A stretch of 64,000 nucleotides of DNA from Pterobdella sp. o SKG-2022. Its lineage: Eukaryota > Annelida > Clitellata > Hirudinida > Piscicolidae. Under the pieces are notes generated by a model that saw nothing but the letters and a program-made list of their open reading frames with translations, had not been told where the DNA came from and searched no databases. Both the position numbers and the translations under genes were made by a program. Each line of letters starts with the position of its first letter. Within the stretch, counting starts at the first letter, position 1. Of this stretch, positions 38,901-51,200 are shown piece by piece. The stretch lies in contig OZ038323.1 of assembly GCA_964035795.1 (NCBI GenBank), forward strand, positions 8,223,227-8,287,226, in the 5' to 3' direction.

Positions 38901-41900
38901 ACATGTACAATTAATATTTAATCAATATAAGTAAAGTACACAACTGTCACCATTGACGGGAAGGTGGTTAAAGATGATGTTGGCAAGATGAGGTCCGTGA
39001 GTCACAGGAGTGAAGTTTACACAAAATTGACCTTCAGAGGTGGTTGTCACGTGGTTTGGTAAAGTACCATCTGACTGATTGCTGATGCTGATCTCTAAGG
39101 TACCTTCTCCCGCATCTTTTGCTGAGACTGCATGTTTTAAGATTCTTTGATTACTTCGTAATTGTTTGAGGTATAAAGAACCACTTCAAGAAGAAATAGA
39201 ATTAATACAGCTAAAAAAATTGTTTAAAAGTAAATCTAGGGTGTTTTGTAACAGTCACTTGAATTGTCTTCATTATGAGATATAAGCATAGTGAAGTTAA
39301 TGCAACAAACTGTTGAAGGAGCTTGGAACGTTTACGAGGGCGTAGTTTATGGGACTAATTGACACTTTGTTGACATCCCAGGCTTTAGAAATGAAAGGAT
39401 TTGAAGGTAATGGGTGCCCATACACCATGATTTCTATTCTATGGTCTCCTGCGATTGGTTGTGTGTATGTGTGTCTGAGCATTGTTTGAATATTTTCACA
39501 CAAGTTTGATTATTTTGTGTATAAATTTCATATTACTGTTTTCGAAACCTGTGAAGCTCCCGTTGAACTCAACTTTCACAGTGGTTTCAGATACGTTTGT
39601 CAACTTGGGCACAATGAACTGCTGCAGAGGATCTGTGCGTCATAAAATTATTATTGATATCAAATCAACTAATTGAAAAAAGAAAATGATTTTTCAAAGC
39701 ATATTTTTTGAAAATATATTTGTTATTATTTACCAATAATTTTGACAGAACAGTTAGATGATTTAAGAAAGGAGTCAGAAGAAATGAAGAATGATGCGGC
39801 CTTGTTGCATTGGAATTGCTGCAGACAGGGGCCTGACACCTGGATTGTGCTCAAGTCGAACACTTCAAAAGTGAATGGACTACCTGTATGAGATTATTTG
39901 TCGAAATTGATTATGAAAAAAATTTTTTAAATTTTCATAGAAAAACTTTAAAGGAATAACTTTATGACCTATGACATTCTGCCCATTGAAGGATGCCACG
40001 AATTGATGGGTTCCCTGTTGTAGAGGAGTGAAGAGGATTGAGTAGCAGCTTGTTGAGTGTTGTTCGATGCTGTTATTCAGCATGCTTCCATTGGGAGTCA
40101 GCACCTGGAAGGTCAAGTCTCCTTCCCCTGGATCGTCAGACTCCACTGCGGTAGCCATTAAAACATTAAAATCACAAATACATCGCTAGGCTTTTGAGTG
40201 AAAATTAATGAAGTTTGTACCTATAATGCTGGTTTGGTGGTTGGCTAATGCATCTTTGACTTGTCTGACTCTTATTTTAGAAAGATCATAGGCTGAGATT
40301 TGCAGTGGAGAAATAGGAACAATTTTGCCTTCCAACTCCAATTCTATAGAGTGGATTCCTACTTCTCTTGGAGTGTATTCCAACTCCAACAGACGTCCGT
40401 TGTTCTCCTTAATCTGGACTGTTATTTCCGCACCAGAGGGGGCTGCAAATATTAGTTTTATAGCATATAAAATATTATTTTAAACACCATAAATAATTAT
40501 TTTCAATTTTTGGTTTATAACTCAACCACCTTTAGCGAGAGCAGTGAAGTGCCCATTTCCAGCTCCTACGGTGTTGAGTCTGAGGTTGCAGACTTTGTTT
40601 ACAGGCACCACTGTATATTCCCCTCTCAATGTTACCTTGTCCAAATTAAACACGTTCACGTAAAGAGGGCTACCTGAAAAAAGACAAAAAGAGGGGTTTT
40701 TAATAAACAAAAAAAAAATTGAGAAATTTTTGAAATAAAAGTTGCACATGAATATATTTAATTCATGTTGTATTTATTCGAACCTCTGACAGGTTTGTTA
40801 TTGAAGCTCACTGCAACACTGTGAACTTTGGCTTCTCTAGGTGTGAAAGTCACTTCGTATTGGCCTTTAACTTTTTCATAGACACATCCAACTGTTCCTC
40901 CTTCCACCAAAACTTCAAGCTCCCCTTCTCCTGCGTGACTTGTGTCAACTGTAATGAAAATAATTTTGCAATTAAGTTAAAACACAAAAAATTGTGGTAC
41001 TAAATTGACTTAATTATAAAGTTGAACAAAAAAAGACATCTACAAACCATAAAAACAAACTGTTTTTCCAACAAATCCACTTCCAACATCACTGATGACG
41101 ATGGACCCTGGAGAAAATGTTCTGCTTGTAAATGGTGAGCCCGCCACTGGCCTGCCTTCTACCATCACTTCAATCTTGTAATTGCCTGGTGAGAAATAAA
41201 AGATGCCGTTGTAATAGAAATTTTTTATCATAAAAGGATATGAATAATGACACTTAAATTTTATAGTTTGGAAACTTGAATGCTAGACTGACCAACGGAT
41301 GTAGGTGTGTACTGGTAGTTGTAAAGAAGGCTTTGATAGCTCATCAGGTCTGCTTGGGTGCTGTGTCCCGATGGGTCTGTAAGCAAATGAAATATGTTAA
41401 TTCATTTTAAATATTTTCAACAACGCAATTTTATAGAATTATGTTTGAGTTAGTTGATTTACTGTATGGTACAAACCAATCACGTGAACATCAAGGTCTC
41501 CAGTGATTGGTGCAGAGAGCTTGACTTGGAAAGTTGTCGGTTGGTTTATTGGCAAAGGAGGGCTGATTTTGACCCCATTTCCTGAGACAGAAGCCGTTGG
41601 TGGGTCCATAACGTTACAAACCCATGGACCTCCTAATGAAATGAGATTATGTATTGCTTAAGTTACTAGATTTTGTAATAAAAATTTTTTATTTCAAAAG
41701 CTTACAAAAAAATTTTTACAGACCTACAATACGGACGTTGTTATAGGTGAAATTGAATTCAATCGATCCTGATTTTTTAGGGGTGAATTTAACAGTGTAT
41801 TTTCCAGCTTGGGTTTCTCTTATGTTGTAAGGGACTTCTCCTCCAGATACCTTTATGTCCAACAACCCTGGTCCCGCTTTCAGTATGTCCACTATAATAA

Positions 41901-43689
41901 TGGTATTAGTCGTATATTTTTAGTTTTTTAGAGAAAATTATGTATAGGAATATAGCAACATGAAATTTTAATTTTTTTGCCACCAACCATTGAACTCAAG
42001 AGATTGTCCGACTTGTCCTGCGTTTTTCCAATTAAGAATTCTCACTCTGCTCGCATCAAAAGCGTTGAAACTGAATGGAGACTTTTGAATAGGTTTGCCG
42101 AAGTAAGTCACATCCATTTTGTGGAGTCCTAGACGCAATTAAATAACTATAAATTTCACCCTTCAGAAGTGAGTTATTGAAATAACTTAGCCATTATAAA
42201 CGGAATTACAAAATGCGACTTAGTTTTTAAATAAGGTTTATTTTAAATTTAAGACACACCAGCGACAAAAGGCACACACTCGATCACAGCTCCTCCACCT
42301 CTTCCTTCAGACAACTTCGCTTCTAATTGGTTGCCTGTGGCGTCTGTGTGTTTGAATGAATTTCCATGAAGTTTCAACGCCTTTTGCTGATCGTATAAAA
42401 ATAGAGAAAGTTGATTTGTATATATAAAATACATTACAAGAAAGTTTCAATGAAAATATAGAATAACAACATACCGACAATTTGAATCTTGACTTGATTG
42501 AAAATGACAAAACCCGTGGGAGTATTAAGGTTGAAGTTGATTTTTTGTTGGATCGGAACTAGTTGTGGAACCAATGCAATGGTGGTCAGTTGAGGGTCGA
42601 CAACTTCAACTTTGAATGGGGAACCTGTGGTGTTTTGGCAAAACATCTTTATTACCATGTATAATTGCACCATTAAAAAAGATGAAGTTCAAAACCATTG
42701 AAACTAACAATTAAAACATTTTTAGCTTTACTTACCAGCAGCTTCAACTCCGGCAAAAGAGACACTGACAGCCACAAAGCCTGCCATCAACGGGGTCCAC
42801 ACCACTTTATAGAGGTCACTAGCAGCCTGCACTACATTGACAGGCAGTAGTTGTCTGGATGTCAATTCTGTTACTTTCACTACTAGTGGTCCTTGACCTA
42901 AGCCAGCAGTCGACACTGAAACGTTGTTTAGAGTGCTATATTGAATTGTACCATGTACCGGTTTTTCGCTTTATTTTTTTATTAAACACAAAAAACTAAT
43001 TCAATTAAAAAAAATATTTATTAAATAGAAACTCTCAACACCCTTCCTAACCTGCGAAAGTGTTTGCTGAGTTGATGAGAGCAGCTTGTAGGTTGATCAC
43101 CTTGAGCATGGCTGGGTCGAAGACTTTAAGATTAAAAGGGCTTCCTTCTATGTCTTCATCGTCCACTCTGATCGATACCACGTAGTCTCCTGCGTCAAGG
43201 ATGGTGAGATTCAAGGTTGAAACTGTGCTTTATTTTTAGATTTTTTTGTTTTTATGGCAAGTTCTATGGGGAAACAATAAAAAAAATAATGAATAGCAAT
43301 ATAAAAATATTTTTACAGTAAATTTTATAGAAAAAATAAAATGTAACTATTGTTTATTATTGGTTATTCAACTGTCATTAAGTTAAAAAAATAATAAAAA
43401 TCAGAAGGGCGTCAACCCAAAAGTATTTTGAACCACAAAACTAACACACGCTCCAAGAAACAAACACTTTAAGATACAAACCAGGAGACGAAGGAAGGAA
43501 GGTAGCATCGAAAAGATCTGCTCCTTTCTTCGTGACGTCAGGGGTATAAACATTTCCTTTGGAATCTTCCACCAGCACCTCCAGTTTGCCTTCTTGAGCT
43601 TGTTTGTTGCTTAGCTTGAAGGCGGGCAGCTTGACAGCTCCCATGGGATATCCATGGCAACTGTTTGAACTTCTGCTGCTCACAGACAT
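21601..43689 (-). CDS. FLN: Giant filamin without CH domains (whole gene, 74 exons)
   Basis: Filamin, an actin-crosslinking and signalling scaffold made of Ig-like filamin repeats. The hand-built model has 74 coding exons, every junction in phase, giving 3,600 aa and about 35 repeats (counted by the G-strand motif, GSPF and variants). Vertebrate filamins have 24 repeats and about 2,650 aa. The start is ATG at 43687-43689; the next frame upstream has stops within 1.5 kb. The protein begins with about 20 Ser-rich residues and then goes straight into a partial repeat: no calponin-homology actin-binding domain is found between here and the PIK3CA stop at 45207. Short filamin isoforms without this domain are known in insects. 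The C-terminal repeat ends GEYILDTKW...PESPHVIRIF plus a 13-residue tail. Exon coordinates are given in the part entries below. Confidence 0.93.
24225..27895 (-). CDS. FLN: Filamin part 4: C-terminal repeats with His-rich insertions (exons 57-67)
   Basis: Exons 27788-27895, 27434-27601, 27169-27273, 26751-26933, 26550-26657, 25705-26385, 25424-25528, 25072-25130, 24852-24963, 24636-24740, 24225-24565. Each Ig repeat is here made of a ~105-base exon and a longer ~170-180-base exon. The 681-base exon (25705-26385, about residues 2718-2944) holds normal repeat strands at both ends (YVTVTYASYS... and VEGVVNEPTTFFVDS) and a His/Asn-rich insertion between. The 24225-24565 exon (about residues 3072-3185) has GSPFNIKV, then CTHQCNCH, an Asn-rich run and HHHHHHPHH. 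All junctions are in phase. Confidence 0.85.
25790..26315 (-). repeat. Poly-His nine-residue tandem repeat inside filamin exon 62
   Basis: In coding orientation a 27-base unit, encoding NHHHH(Q/E)N(D/N)(Y/L/H), is repeated about eight times (plus coordinates about 25915-26135). Before it are CSNNC and CDSSC with further His clusters; after it are HHEGHF and ENHHHY. The insertion is about 165 residues long and lies at the junction of two Ig repeats, where vertebrate filamins may have hinges. The unit stays in frame throughout, as expected for selected coding sequence or replication slippage in multiples of 27. Confidence 0.92.
28046..30521 (-). CDS. FLN: Filamin part 3: middle repeats (exons 47-56)
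   Basis: Exons 30424-30521, 30289-30334, 30057-30185, 29719-29823, 29409-29513, 29154-29220, 28841-28983, 28561-28662, 28352-28416, 28046-28154. The exon pattern changes here from four exons per two repeats to 102-105-base exons (strands C-D) alternating with longer ones. The 28841-28983 exon carries a short His-rich run (HHHQDHHQH). The 28046-28154 exon uses donor AAAA|GTAACTT, which restores the reading frame into the next exon; a nearer GTGAGT at 28091 would break it. Confidence 0.8.
30641..31125 (+). mobile_element. CR1/L2-type LINE 3' fragment with open C-terminus, in a filamin intron
   Basis: The + strand frame 30641-31039 (132 codons, uninterrupted) is the C-terminus of a CR1/L2-like reverse transcriptase: QNRAAKTALQ, LDRLHWLPVV, then APHLWNSLPLNV and FRKRLKTHLYS before the stop. 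A short 3' UTR leads to an (AAT)n tail at 31101-31123. The copy is 5'-truncated but hardly decayed, so it is a young insertion. It is antisense to filamin, and its tail ends next to the filamin splice donor at 31125. Confidence 0.85.
31126..42915 (-). CDS. FLN: Filamin part 2: tandem four-exon modules (exons 3-46)
   Basis: About ten repeats of one exon pattern, each module about 540-550 coding bases and two Ig repeats: ~177 (V-D-x-x-x-A-G-x-G), ~147 (GSPF...), 84, 138. Modules: 42736-42915, 42475-42624, 42260-42343, 41988-42128; 41724-41891, 41477-41632, 41293-41376, 41048-41185; 40784-40948, 40530-40673, 40221-40442; 39969-40145, 39734-39883, 39549-39632, 39311-39448; 38951-39127, 38539-38685, 38389-38472, 38117-38199, 37915-37969; 37624-37800, 37414-37560, 37256-37339, 37038-37175; 36664-36843, 36310-36450, 36091-36174, 35791-35928; 35282-35458, 34955-35101, 34721-34801, 34446-34583; 34112-34192, 33677-33922, 33529-33612, 33288-33428; then 32994-33170, 32763-32894, 32498-32643, 32175-32424, 31845-31997, 31430-31651, 31126-31299. 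Nearly all introns are phase 1. Confidence 0.88.
43052..43689 (-). CDS. FLN: Filamin part 1: N-terminus (exons 1-2)
   Basis: Exons 43482-43689 and 43052-43189. The first begins MSVSSRSSNSCHGYPMGAV and continues with KLEVLVEDSKGN, the C-D part of a repeat; its first strands are poorly conserved. The second holds GDYVVSIRV, GSPFNLKVFDP and the beginning of the next repeat. An alternative is that 43689 lies in an internal exon (a weak acceptor, TATTGAG, precedes it by about 20 bases), with the true start further upstream, but no CH-domain coding is visible there. Confidence 0.75.
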
Positions 43690-45206
43690 TTGTGACTTTG
43701 GTGTTGTCACAGCTCAATATGCTTGTAGTTTTTTAACTTTTCTATTTTAGATTTAGTTTGAAACTAGTTAATAATCCTAAACGTTTGATTAAAAGATTTT
43801 TTGCTTCAAGTTTTATCAGTAAAAATACCATACGAGATTTATATTTTTGAACTATTTAGTTATAGGTTGAAGGTGGAAACATAAAGACTGTTATAAAACA
43901 TGATCGAAAATAGATTAAAGGTGTAATTGTTGTGCTGTGTATGAAGCATTGTCGTGCTAAGTTCTATTGTGCAGTTCAAAACGCCCAAGTGTTAATGCTT
44001 AGAACTACTCTTAAGAATAGCTGTCTTTTGGTATATCAAAACATATTATAAATGACTGGACACGATTGCACCTTCATACAAGTAATAATGAAGCATTCAA
44101 CTTATTTAGCTTACTAATTCCCTTATAACAACCTACTAATATATATATTTATGCATTATATTTAGTATAACTCCCCTATCTACCTAATAGATTAATTTAT
44201 GTTTTCATTGTATTTACCAACTCAAAATGCAATTGCTCACAGTGATTTATATCTTCACAAAGCATTATAAGCAACAATTGTGTAATATTATTTGATAGCT
44301 AAAACTATTCAGGCGTTACCGTCGTGTCGGTTTTTAAAAAAGGTTAACATTAGAAAATTAGTACCATATAACACAATATAGGCAACATAAAAATTACGTC
44401 TTGTATATAGATAACACAGCCTCAATTCGCCATATATAACCTTAATTATTTCAACAATATAATTTAAAAACCTACTCAAGGATTTTCTCAATAATACACA
44501 ACTCAGCCTCAGCTTTTAACCGCATAAATCTCCCACACCCGGCAAGAGTCCATGTTCTCAAGGAACGCCAATAGTTTATCTTCAATTTAAAAAAACACTG
44601 AAAAAGTGTATTTTGAACGAAGCTTCTCGAAAGCATGTTTTCACTTTCGATATCGTTTAAATGAACCTAATATTTGAACTTAATTTCAAGACTTTTACTC
44701 ATTATGCTTGAAAAAACAAAAATTTAACATTTATTATAACTTCATCATTGATTGAGACTCCATCTATCGTAAAAATTTATTGAATAAATAAATCAAAAAT
44801 GTGTGACTGTCAATAAAATGATAGCTAGGGTCCATCACAGCATTATGTACCAATGAGATGTGCTTCTTTAACCCGTCATCTTTATTGTTAGCGATAAATG
44901 TGAATTACTATCATAATCGGTTAAATTATTAGTTAGTATTGTTATTTTTATTGTTAACGGGAGATTAGTTTTATATAATCAATTGAATTAATATTTTATT
45001 TTTATTCAATAATTTTATTAAATTATAATTATTGTTCTATATTTTTATCTAATCACAATTATTAACTTATAATTATTATTAAATATTTCTATTTAATTGT
45101 ACATATTATTTTATATTTTCAATTAAATATTATTATCGAATATTTTTATTTAATATTTATTATTATTAATATATTATTAGGATTATTCTTCCCGCCTTGA
45201 TCATTA
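43690..45206. other. Filamin 5' flank / PIK3CA 3' flank
   Basis: AT-rich, with no exon seen on either strand. It must hold the PIK3CA 3' UTR (just below 45207) and the filamin promoter and 5' UTR. No calponin-homology domain coding (which would need about 700 bases) is present. Confidence 0.65.
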
Positions 45207-48200
45207 TCACTTCCCCGTATGTTTGACTGAATGGAAAAACCAATCAACTTTAGTCGTCCACGCCCCCCCATATGCCTCGTTGAAACTGGGTTGATATTGT
45301 TATAAATTATTAAAATCAAGCTATATTTAATTTTATTCAAACCACTCACTTACAAAACCATTTTCATCCATCTTAAAACATCCACCATCATCGAACCAAA
45401 CACACTGCTACACTAACCACTACAGCAACACTATAAAGCACCAGCCCCCTCATCAACCACATCCCCATGAGCCCCCACTGAAACAACCACAACCACTGGA
45501 GCACTCATAACCATAAAAAGCAACCTTACACATATCTCTTCGATCTCCAGCCATACAGCCCACCCACCGATCCTGGAAGTACTGCAGAGCCACCTGATCC
45601 AGCGGGGTCTGCACCATGAGGGTCTCCCTGAGATACTCCAAGTCCTCCAGAGATCTCAACTCAGGCATGCCTGACCCCAGCATCATCCAGAAGAGGTTTA
45701 TTATTAAACTGCTGTGCTTGCGCAGACATAAGTAGGCTTCTCCACACAACTCCATGAAACTTTTGGTGATTGAGGGATTGTTTGTGAGTTTGTTTTTATT
45801 TTGTTTATGCTGTGATTTTTTGTAAGTTTAATTATTATAGCTTATTTCTTTTTTTATGTTTGATTGGCTTTTCATTTATTTATTCATTCATTTATTTATT
45901 TGTCCATGTGTAATATATACCCATCACATCTTGTTTCCTACACACATCAATGTCGACAAAACTACCAAAACACATCCCTCAAACCCGCATGCCTCTCTAG
46001 CAACACACCTGGAAAACTCTGAGCTTTTGATTGGGTTGTCCTTGCCTCGGGCGATGACCCGGATGAAGTCTTCTGTCAACACGAAGGGTACCCTCTCTCT
46101 GTTGTGTTTGATGTTTATTAGTAGGAGTTTTGCTTTGTTTTGTTATAAGTTGTTTTTTTTTTTTATTTTTTTTTTGCTTTTTTAAGTTACGTCAAAAGTC
46201 ACTTCGTTATTTATTATATGTTCAAGTCAAAATTTAATTTTCCCAAACATTTTTAAGCTATAACGATTTATTTTAAATCAATCAAAATTTAAAGCATCCT
46301 AAAAACGGAAAAATTTGTGTTCATAAAATAATAGATTTTAAATATTATATTTTTTGTAATCAAACTTACCGATATGCTTTTATACAAAAACAATCGAATC
46401 ATAGTTTATAACATAATACATACCTGTTGATTCCAAACTTTTTCTTGCGATGATTCAGGAAATGGCCAAAGTCAATGTGAAAAACCTGAAATGATGACAT
46501 TAAAGGTCTTTCGTCTACTTAGTTCATTTCAATTAAAAAATATTTTAATTGAAACAAATGCAAGCAGTATAAAAAATTCACATCAATAAACTAAGCCATA
46601 ATAATAATATTAATAACAGTAGTCGTAGTACCACCACCACCACAACCATCACCATCTTCACCACCACTACCACCACCACCCACTTGGCCAGCAGGAGTGA
46701 TCATGATATTAGAAGGATGTCGGTCTCCAATTCCCAACACAAATGTTGCCACACAGTATCCTAGGGAAGGTTGTGAGTGTTGAATGTATGACGAGGAGAT
46801 AACATTAATACTAAAGAGATGTTGATAACAATGGTAAAAAATTTTTTTTGTCAATAAAAATAAAAAATTGGTTTTAATAATAGTAGTAGAGAATAAAGTT
46901 TAACAATAATAAAGATAACAAGTGTTGTATTTTTGAAAAGTTAATAAGGGTTATAAGAGATAAGCGATATAACAGTTAAAGATGATAGTTCTGATAACTC
47001 GATAACAATAAAAAAAATAATAAAGATAACAAAAAAAATAATAATAACAATAATAATTTTTAATGACATAAAATAAACATAGATAATCACAAACCAGCGC
47101 ATGATTTCCTAAACAGATCGATGGCTTGTCCGTATGGGCAGTGATCACAACCGGGTTTGCTGGTGGTTGAGGATTTATGGGGAGGTGGGGTGTGGTGAAA
47201 GTTTAAATAGGAAATGTATTAATTAAGGTTAACTTATTTGATCGATAGTTATTTATTAAAGTTTTTCAATACTCTATTGAAATTTCTTTGAAACAGAAGC
47301 GAATGTCATTGGAACAAATCAATATATACCCAGGTGGATTATGTTGCTTGATCCACGTGTGGAGTCTACGAGAGTTGAACCCCTTACCTACGACTTGCAT
47401 CATCGTCACCGCACTACCCACCACCTCTATCATCCCCGACAACACTCCAGTTGACATACATTTATATGGAAGCAGCCTAGATGTGTGTGGTGTCGAGAAG
47501 TTTTTAAGCTGATTATCCTCATAATGGAACCCAGCATTATTCAAATGTGCGTCTAACCTCATGTAAATGAGAAAAAAAGACGTTAAACGAGTGATAATAC
47601 TAATATTAATCTTTCTTTACACAGCTGTGCGTCTTCTAGTAATCCTATTTGATGCTATTTGTCACTAATTTTTTATATTACTACCCAAACACAGTATACA
47701 ACCGTATTTATCTAAGCATTACACACCATTGTATATTAAAGACAAGCATGAACGCTCGACCAACCTGACATCTAAACCCTCCAGCTCCCATATGCCATTC
47801 ATCAACTCAAACACTTGTAAGGTGAGCATGTCTTGTCTCAAGTCTGTTAATGTTATGTTTACGTTAAAGTAAACCATCTTTAAACGTTTTTTAAACATCT
47901 AACCCTAGAAAAATTTGATTATAGAGACGAATTTTTATTTTATAAGAGCGACCAAATGATCGACTTACTTTATTTTATCAAATATGACACAACCAAACTC
48001 CTCAACCCAATGGAACCCCACCAAACCCCAATAACATTCTACCAATTTCCCAATTTACTTACATCACAAACCTACAAGCCCTCCCTATAAACTAAACACC
48101 CGCATCTATAACCCCACCACTACGTCTATAACCCCCCATAAACCATTCGACACACCGGTAACTCTCTCTATCCCCCTAAACCACACACGAACCATCGCCA

Positions 48201-51200
48201 ATCTTGAAGATCACTTGATGGCTCACAGGCCCATCCAAACACTTCCATGCCAGCATGATGGGTCTTTTCTTGGAGCTCTTCACCTCACATTTCTCTATGC
48301 TGTGTGGTTAATGAAGATTAATAACTATTTTTGAATCATAAAAACACTATGATGTTTTAAGATGGAGCTTTCAGATATATTCTTGTATCATCATATTAAA
48401 ATGATTATATGGTGGCTCAAGTGGGAATGTTATGCAATGGGCTTGGTGCTATACAAATATGTAGTGGGTGATGGTGGTCTACTTGTGGTGTGATTGACTT
48501 GATGAGCTTAATACCCATACTAAATGAATACTATACTCATACAATATAAAAATTCCAGCCATAATTTTTCGTCCAACCCATGCTAGCATGGAAATGAACG
48601 TAAAACGATGATGATGATACTTATAAATACCTTTAAAATGAATATGGTGAAAAAATACTACATAAATAAGACGTACTCTAACTGGTGTAAAATTACAGAA
48701 GGGTTGAGAGGCGAGGTAAAGTCAGTGAGGGCCTCTAACACGTCAGGCTTCGCTAGCATTGTGTGCAGGGCTTTTACCTGGTTCTCCTGTGTTGTGTGCG
48801 ATGTGATAGGCGAAATTTTAATAGAAGATATTATTGATTGCAACACAATGGAATACGATATAACATTATTCGATGTAACACAATGACGAAATAGAAAAAT
48901 GCAAAAAAATACATTTATAACTTTCAACTTCCATAAAAAACAGAATGCGAACTTAAAAGCTCAAGCATGGAACACGATGAAACATGATCCGATATGAAAG
49001 AACTAACCAACTGCAGTCTAGACAAAAAACATATACATCAGTATTACCAAATACAAACGATAAACACGGTGGATATGAAACCAAAAACAACAGCAACACA
49101 ACCTCCTTCTCGGCTCTTAGTGCTTCACATAGCTGGTTCATCTTCTCCACAGCGATAACTTGTCGACTAAGCAGCTCAATATTGCCACAATACCTCAAAT
49201 ACAACTCCAATATCATGCCGTAGTATGCAGACCTGTTGCTATGTGCCATCAGGCATCTGTTTTTTGTGTTTTGTTTATCTGTATGCTTTTATATTTGTTT
49301 CATTTATTCAGTTATTATCAAATATTTATAGTTTTTATTTTATCTATTTTATTGAATTCACTTTTATTCAATTATTAATTTATTTATTTATATTCGTTAA
49401 TTTCTTTCTATATAAATACAAAACAAATCAGACCCACCTGACGTCCCAGAAGAATGCCTGGCCAATCTTGGAGTTGTTGAGAGCTTTGGAGAGGAGAAAC
49501 CTCAACAACTCATTGTCATAATAAACCTCACATTCCAACGCCTGTGTAGTGTATTAGTGATAGTTCAATTTGTATTGGTGACTAGTTTTATAATCTATAA
49601 TACCTTCTAGCGTGGAAACGGACATAAAACAATGATGATGATGATGACGATGATGATACATCACATACCTTTGCAAATGATGATATACACAATGTACCTC
49701 ACGGAGTCGCTATTCGCAGATGACACCACAGTGATTGGAAAAGCGCGCGAGATAGATGAGGCGACCCAGGTTATGAAGGAAAGTAGCGTTGTTTGAGGAG
49801 AGAACGAATGATGCCAAAGAGGAAAGAGTCAGGTTAGGAACAATGGAAGCAAACAACATCAGAATGCTCGGAGTATACCTCGGTAGAAAAGAGAACATTT
49901 CCCAACGATTGAGAAGAGGGGCACTGATTTTTGTTAGGATTAGGAAGCGTTTCACCAAAAGTCGTCTGAGTAAGAGAACACAGGCTTTAGTACTGGATAC
50001 ATGTGTAGAGAGCACCATGCTTTTCAACACAAGACCGTTCTAGAAGTCAAAAATGAAACAACTGCAGAAAGCAATGGACAGGAGGTATAGATTGATATGA
50101 GGTAGTGGTAACAAGGAGCCGTTAAGGGAAATGGAGAAAAAACATGTGAACATGTAGGACGTAAGACGCCAACTTGGAGTAGAAAGCATCCGTACTAAAA
50201 TAGAAATAGCTCACCTCAAGCGCATAGGCCATGTTTTGCCTCTACCCGACGACAGATTGGTAAAGAGAATGGTACTAGGTTGGAATGCCGAACTGGAGGG
50301 TCTCACAAAAGCAAGGAGAAGACAACAGACGACACTCAGCTACTGGCGCAAACTCCTAACTGATGCAGCAATCCCGCATGAGAACTTGCAAAAAATAGTC
50401 ACGGATCGCAAAAGATGGAACTCTGAGGTCAACAATCGAAGGAAGTGGCTGAAAGGGTACGAATATCAGCAAGGATACCAGAATAGTGAAAATCGACGTC
50501 TACCTGGCAGAGAAACTACACGTGCCTGTGACACATTCAACCACTGAATTCACGTGTGAGGCAGAAAGGTGTGGCAAAACTTGCAAAAGCAAAGCAGGTC
50601 TGGTGATACATAAGAAAAGAATGCACAAGATGATGCAAACGCCAATTGAAATAACCTGTGCACATTGTCGAAGAATCTTCAACCAAGAAGCGACTTGGAA
50701 GAACCATCAAAAACGTGTAAGGGAGAAATGGTCGATGGCAAGAGGTTCAAATGTGGAGTGTGTGGGCTCTGGAGAAATAAGGCAAATCGGGCTAGACACA
50801 CGAGAACACATAACAATACACCAGTATACTAAAACACACCTACATCAGCAAAAACATACAGAAACAAGACAAAACAATACCAAAACTGTCAACGTATACT
50901 GTCAGTCACGAACATTGTTAGACATATGCGGACATGCCAATAACCTCGCTAAGTCGGGTCTCTCATGCTTCTTAATGATGCGATAAAAGAGAAGACAAGA
51001 CGTTTGCAAATGATGATATAATATATGTTATGATTATGATAGTATATTTTATGTCAGATGATCTTTAATTAAAATACTACTTATGTATATGCACTCACGT
51101 TGACAAGCTGCAAAAGATACTGACACAGGTGATAATTGGTCAACAAATTTTGAAGCGAGGCCACTGCAAATGATCTGGAGGTTTGTGTATGTTAGACTAT

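Noticed and set aside
44309..44491. 60-codon minus-strand frame as a possible upstream filamin exon or CH domain
   Set aside because: Composition is AT-driven (Tyr, Leu, Phe, Asn), with no calponin-homology motifs and no splice sites in phase with 43689.
47266..47562. Extending the PIK3CA exon through the whole 98-codon frame
   Set aside because: An acceptor at 47477 and donor at 47329 give exact phase and family agreement; the flanking codons do not match PI3K.
49710..50030. 106-codon minus-strand frame in the PIK3CA intron
   Set aside because: Antisense of the LINE reverse transcriptase; no PI3K or other similarity.
50486..50986. 166-codon frame with zinc-finger-like Cys/His spacing as an independent zinc-finger gene
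   Set aside because: It is the 3' part of the LINE defined by the 18-base target-site duplication, continuous with its reverse-transcriptase sequence.
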